This document shows, one piece after another, positions 60,738 through 64,000 of a stretch of 64,000 bases of DNA (position 1 is its first letter; every line of letters begins with the position of its first letter). Position numbers and translations under genes: made by a program. This stretch comes from Verrucomicrobiales bacterium (lineage in GTDB: Bacteria; Verrucomicrobiota; Verrucomicrobiia; Verrucomicrobiales; DEV007), in the NCBI GenBank assembly GCA_029210205.1, contig JARGOD010000011.1, positions 1 through 64,000 of the forward strand, given 5' to 3'. Under the pieces are notes generated by a model that saw nothing but the letters and a program-made list of their open reading frames with translations, was not told the origin of the DNA and did not search any database.

Positions 60738-63038
60738 TTAAAACTGTGCACCCATGGTGAACTGAAAGCGCCCCCCATCGTCATTGAAAGCATCCGTCTG
60801 TAGCGGGAATGCATAATCCAGTTTGACTGGTGCACTTCCGAGAATGAACAGACGAAGACCAAGGCCCCAGTCGGAATTCATTCCACTCTCGATAGAGCCA
60901 ACAGGTCCATCGGACACTTCACCGGCGTCATAGAAAGCCGCGCCGCGGATCTTTTCAATAATTGGAAATGTCACTTCGGCGCTGACATTCCATGCCTGTT
61001 TACCGCCAAGCGTCTCGCCACTGATTGGATCACGAGGACCAACATCGCGGAAGTCAAATCCCCGAAGGTTATTTGCACCACCGAGAAAGTGTCGCATAAA
61101 GATCTGGTCACCATCAGCAGAACGACGGAAGCCACCATTGATACTGAAGATGAAGTCGTAAGGAAGCTCAAAATACTGAGCGGCGGTGACGGTAGCAATG
61201 GTATCATCAACATCCCCCCCCACGCCGGCGAATTCAAACCCGGCATTCACTTTATGACCCTCACGAGGCATGAAAAGATTATCCCGCGTGTCACGAGTAA
61301 CGTTGACTCCAACACTACCTTTGAAAAAGTCCCCATCTTCATCGAGGAAAGCCTGCGAAGCGTTTGTCTCGGCATCCACATTTATCTGCTCTCCACGGAG
61401 TTCAAGAACACCATACGTAAATTCCCCGAGGGATTTACGAAGTGAAACAGAAGCCCCTGCCTCAGTCTGATCGAATTGGTCACTGAGGAACAAAAGGTTA
61501 CGGTAATAAGCCTCCGTAGTAAGAGCAAGGCGCTGCCCCATGAACCATGGCTCGGTGATAGAGATACTCGCGTCACGACGCTCACTACCCGCGCGGATGT
61601 TGAGACGGAACCGCTGCCCTGCTCCAGTGAAACTCGGCCAATCGAAAAGATCAAAGTTTGTTTGTGTGACCTCCACAAATCCGGTCACGCTGTCAATCGA
61701 GCTGAAACCGGCACCAAAATTAACCGTTCCGGTAGGCTTTTCAGTAACGCGAATGAGAAGGTCCTTTTCGTCGAGATAACTCGTATCCACCGGCATGAGC
61801 TCGACGTTACTGAAGTAATTCATGTTCTCAAGACGACGCTTGGTCACGTCCATTCTTGTCGTGTCAAAAGCTTGACCAGGCTCAAGAGGAAGCTCACGTC
61901 GGATGACGCGATCCTGAGTTTTATCATTACCTTCAATTTGGATCTTACCGATCTTGTAGGCACGGCCCTCAGTCACATCAAGAACAACTTTGACGCCTCC
62001 ATTACCAGCATCCTCAAGACGCGGAACAACACGAACATCCGCGTAGCCCTGAGCTCCATACTGATCAGCGATCAAAGAAATGTCGTCGGTCAACTTGTTA
62101 CCTGCAAACTGGTCACCGGCCTTGGTCTTAAGATAAGGAAGAATATCCTCAGGAAGTGAGAGCGCCTGCACCCCGGTGATTGCGAGACTATCGACCTGAT
62201 AAGTGTCACCTTCGTCGATCGTTATCACCACATCCACATGCTTTGCGTCAGCACGGACCCGGGACACATTCACCACCTTGGCATTAAGAAAACCGTTATC
62301 GCGATAGAAATCTTCGATCGCACGAACATCCTGGGCCAAGGTCTCTGCGTCAGTCGATCCACTTGAGCCAAAGAGAGATTTAAAGCCTTTCTCTTTCTGA
62401 GTCATCTCCTCTTTGAGACGAGTGGCCGGGAAAGAAACATTCCCAACGAAACTTATATCGCGAAGAACTCCCTGCGTCCCCTCATTGATCGTGTAAATGA
62501 CCGTAGAGTACCCCTCAGAAGTAGGGGCACCGATACGATAAGTGACGGTCGCTTCTGAAAAGCCCTTTTTGCGATACATCTCCTGAATCTCCTGGCGGGC
62601 CGTCTTCAGAACCCCCTCATCAATCGGCTTATTCACTTTCAGGTCGACTTTCTTCTGGAGCTTGGAAGTATCAATGAGGGTGTTTCCGACAAATTGGACG
62701 CCACCATAAACAGCACGCGTCTGGACAACAGCAATAAGTGCCACTCCGCCTGAGACATTCTCTGAAAGAATACGGACGTTCTCAACATCCCCACTGGCGT
62801 AGAGGTTTTTCACATCTTCATCAACCTGCGAAAGCGAAAGCTTGTCACCGACGCGGGACGCCATTTGAGAACGAATTCGATCCGGAGAAACCGTCTGATT
62901 ACCAACGTATTGCACGTCAATTGACTTAATTATCTTACCCTCTTGAGCGAAGGCAGGAGCGGACAGCGAAGCGGCAATGGCAATCATTGCGAGCCATGTG
63001 CATGTTAGGTAAGGTCTCAGCCTTCTGGAAAAATTCAT
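60738..63038 (-). CDS. bamA: Outer-membrane protein assembly factor BamA
   Basis: BamA inserts beta-barrel proteins into the outer membrane. The 766 residues include a signal peptide ('AMIAIAASLSAPAFAQ'), five POTRA repeats (beginning at 'IIKSIDVQYVGNQTVSPDRIRSQM', 'RAVYGGVQFVGNTLIDTSKLQKKV', 'GVLRDISFVGNVSFPATRLKEEM', 'YQVDSLAITGVQALSLPEDI', 'YKIGKIQIEGNDKTQDRVIRREL') and a 16-strand barrel. The barrel contains the loop-6 motif 'GGANNLRGFDFRDVGPRDP' and a C-terminal 'FQFTMGAQF' ending in Phe, as usual. It heads the bamA-ompH-(lpxD) unit. Confidence 0.97.
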   Translation of the reverse strand: MNFSRRLRPYLTCTWLAMIAIAASLSAPAFAQEGKIIKSIDVQYVGNQTVSPDRIRSQMASRVGDKLSLSQVDEDVKNLYASGDVENVRILSENVSGGVALIAVVQTRAVYGGVQFVGNTLIDTSKLQKKVDLKVNKPIDEGVLKTARQEIQEMYRKKGFSEATVTYRIGAPTSEGYSTVIYTINEGTQGVLRDISFVGNVSFPATRLKEEMTQKEKGFKSLFGSSGSTDAETLAQDVRAIEDFYRDNGFLNAKVVNVSRVRADAKHVDVVITIDEGDTYQVDSLAITGVQALSLPEDILPYLKTKAGDQFAGNKLTDDISLIADQYGAQGYADVRVVPRLEDAGNGGVKVVLDVTEGRAYKIGKIQIEGNDKTQDRVIRRELPLEPGQAFDTTRMDVTKRRLENMNYFSNVELMPVDTSYLDEKDLLIRVTEKPTGTVNFGAGFSSIDSVTGFVEVTQTNFDLFDWPSFTGAGQRFRLNIRAGSERRDASISITEPWFMGQRLALTTEAYYRNLLFLSDQFDQTEAGASVSLRKSLGEFTYGVLELRGEQINVDAETNASQAFLDEDGDFFKGSVGVNVTRDTRDNLFMPREGHKVNAGFEFAGVGGDVDDTIATVTAAQYFELPYDFIFSINGGFRRSADGDQIFMRHFLGGANNLRGFDFRDVGPRDPISGETLGGKQAWNVSAEVTFPIIEKIRGAAFYDAGEVSDGPVGSIESGMNSDWGLGLRLFILGSAPVKLDYAFPLQTDAFNDDGGRFQFTMGAQF

Positions 63039-63365
63039 ACAAAGAGTGGTAGGTCCGTTCTCGGCGGTTGGGAAAGTCGTGCGGTTTGGTCGTGCAAGAG
63101 AGGCCCTCTTAGATAAGAGAATTCAGCAGTTCGTCAAGGTAGAAATTAGCCATACTCATTGTTTCTGAGAGGCTAATTCCGTGCCAAATAAACGTCGAAA
63201 GTCCCTTCATCGCAATCGATTATCTCAGATCGAATTATCTGCAAGTAAAACATATCGACATTTATAATTATTAGGATATCTTAAATATTCGTAAATACAA
63301 AACAAAAGAGAGGGTCATTTCTAACTGAACTTCCGCTAAAATTTCCCGCCCTAGCCCCTTGCATA
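63039..63365. other. AT-rich intergenic region between divergent bamA and ruvB
   Basis: These 327 bp carry no supported gene; the 69- and 86-residue minus-strand ORFs are shadows or random. The half near ruvB is notably AT-rich (for example TTTATAATTATTAGGATATC) and must hold the divergent promoters. I could not define -35/-10 pairs with confidence. Confidence 0.5.
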
Positions 63366-64000
63366 GTGTCTGAGCCGTCCCAAACCGATCCTGCTGATGC
63401 ACCAACGCAGGAGTTCGAACAAAGCCTTCGCCCGCCTGACTTTGAAGAGTTTTGCGGCCAGCAGAAGGTGAAGGATCGCCTGATGCTCATGATCGAGGCG
63501 GCAAAACAACGCAGCGATGCTTTGGATCATGTTCTTCTCTGCGGCCCTCCCGGACTGGGGAAAACCACCCTCGCTCACATCCTTTGCCGTGCCTTTGGGT
63601 CTGAGATGCATCTCACCAGCGGACCCCAGATTGAAAAAGCGGGAGATCTTGCCGGTTTGCTAACTACCATACAGCATGGTGATTTTCTCTTCATCGACGA
63701 GATTCACCGACTTCACCCGGCGATTGAGGAGTACCTCTATCCGGCGATGGAGGACTACAAGCTTGATATTCTGATCGACCAGGGCCCCAATGCCCGCTCG
63801 ATTTCGCTCAATATTCCAAAATTTACTCTCGTCGGCGCCACGACAAAGGCGGGAATGCTGACGAGACCGCTGCTTTCCCGCTTCGGGATCAACAATAGAC
63901 TCGATTATTACACTCCGGAGGAACTGGTCATTATAATCACCCGCTCTGCGAAGCTCCTGAATGTTCATATTGAGCACGATGGGGCCCTTGAGATCGGCTC
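63366..64000 (+). CDS. ruvB: Holliday junction branch migration helicase RuvB, 5' part
   Basis: The gene runs off the window; 211 codons are visible and it is absent from the ORF track because it has no stop here. RuvB is the AAA+ hexameric motor that, with RuvA, drives branch migration of Holliday junctions. Translation from GTG 63366 gives '[46 protein letters not shown]' and Walker A '[11 protein letters not shown]' (about residues 60-70). '[18 protein letters not shown]', Walker B '[31 protein letters not shown]' and sensor 1 '[23 protein letters not shown]' follow. All are typical. No ruvA or ruvC is seen. The start lacks an obvious Shine-Dalgarno sequence. Confidence 0.95.
   Translation, partial: MSEPSQTDPADAPTQEFEQSLRPPDFEEFCGQQKVKDRLMLMIEAAKQRSDALDHVLLCGPPGLGKTTLAHILCRAFGSEMHLTSGPQIEKAGDLAGLLTTIQHGDFLFIDEIHRLHPAIEEYLYPAMEDYKLDILIDQGPNARSISLNIPKFTLVGATTKAGMLTRPLLSRFGINNRLDYYTPEELVIIITRSAKLLNVHIEHDGALEIG

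Overview
The window looks like a chromosomal segment of a Gram-negative bacterium of the Verrucomicrobiota, most likely the Verrucomicrobiales. This is inferred from gene content, not from a marker gene. The supporting content is an outer-membrane assembly set (bamA, ompH/skp, lpxD), the LL-diaminopimelate aminotransferase route (dapL), a large secretin resembling Akkermansia Amuc_1098, a DUF6797/cytochrome c protein, a DUF1080 protein, a GldA/F/G-DUF4340 ABC cluster, and proteins carrying the 'G-I-A-K-I-x-F-E-x-L' signature often seen in this phylum. The DNA is moderately GC rich. Genes are dense and read on both strands. I see no prophage, IS element, CRISPR array, rRNA or convincing tRNA.

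Layout. 0.3-4.3 kb: two small membrane-protein genes, then a minus-strand run of an IF-1-like gene, two oligopeptide-ABC ATPases and a DUF1080 lipoprotein/secreted protein. 4.4-9.3 kb: dapL, nuoB-nuoC, a PGPGW membrane protein, a class V aminotransferase and trpF. 9.3-13.2 kb: a U32 peptidase-like protein, rdgB and xthA. 13.4-18.6 kb: a four-gene GldA-GldF-GldG-DUF4340 operon ending in a clear intrinsic terminator. 18.7-24 kb: a hybrid histidine kinase, two exported or anchored hypotheticals, msrB, and xerC with a DUF4912-like gene. 24-31.2 kb: hisF, pgi, a Dabb protein, ftsB, eno and several small proteins. 31.2-43.7 kb: the long nuoD-E-F-G-H-I-J-K-L-M-N operon. 43.7-49.8 kb: an FkbM methyltransferase and O-antigen ligase pair, an unknown exported protein, and the cytochrome-containing protein. 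49.9-58.9 kb: xseB-dxs, the secretin, xseA, rpe, tadA and a beta-CASP metallo-hydrolase. 58.9-63 kb: lpxD, ompH and bamA. The window ends inside ruvB.

The most notable observation is regulatory. Complex I is split into nuoBC and nuoDEFGHIJKLMN, about 25 kb apart, and no nuoA is visible. Each part is preceded by exactly the same 18-bp perfect inverted repeat, TTGTGAAATTTTTCACAA, followed 5-7 bp later by a plausible sigma70 promoter. The repeat matches the known operator of Rex, the NADH/NAD+-sensing repressor. I infer that one redox sensor coordinates the two separated halves of complex I.

Other observations are an IF-1-like gene heading an ABC-ATPase operon, a REP-like hairpin that ends on the base before the trpF start codon, an intrinsic terminator between ompH and lpxD, and a GNRA-loop hairpin whose two stem ends are the stop codons of two convergent genes.
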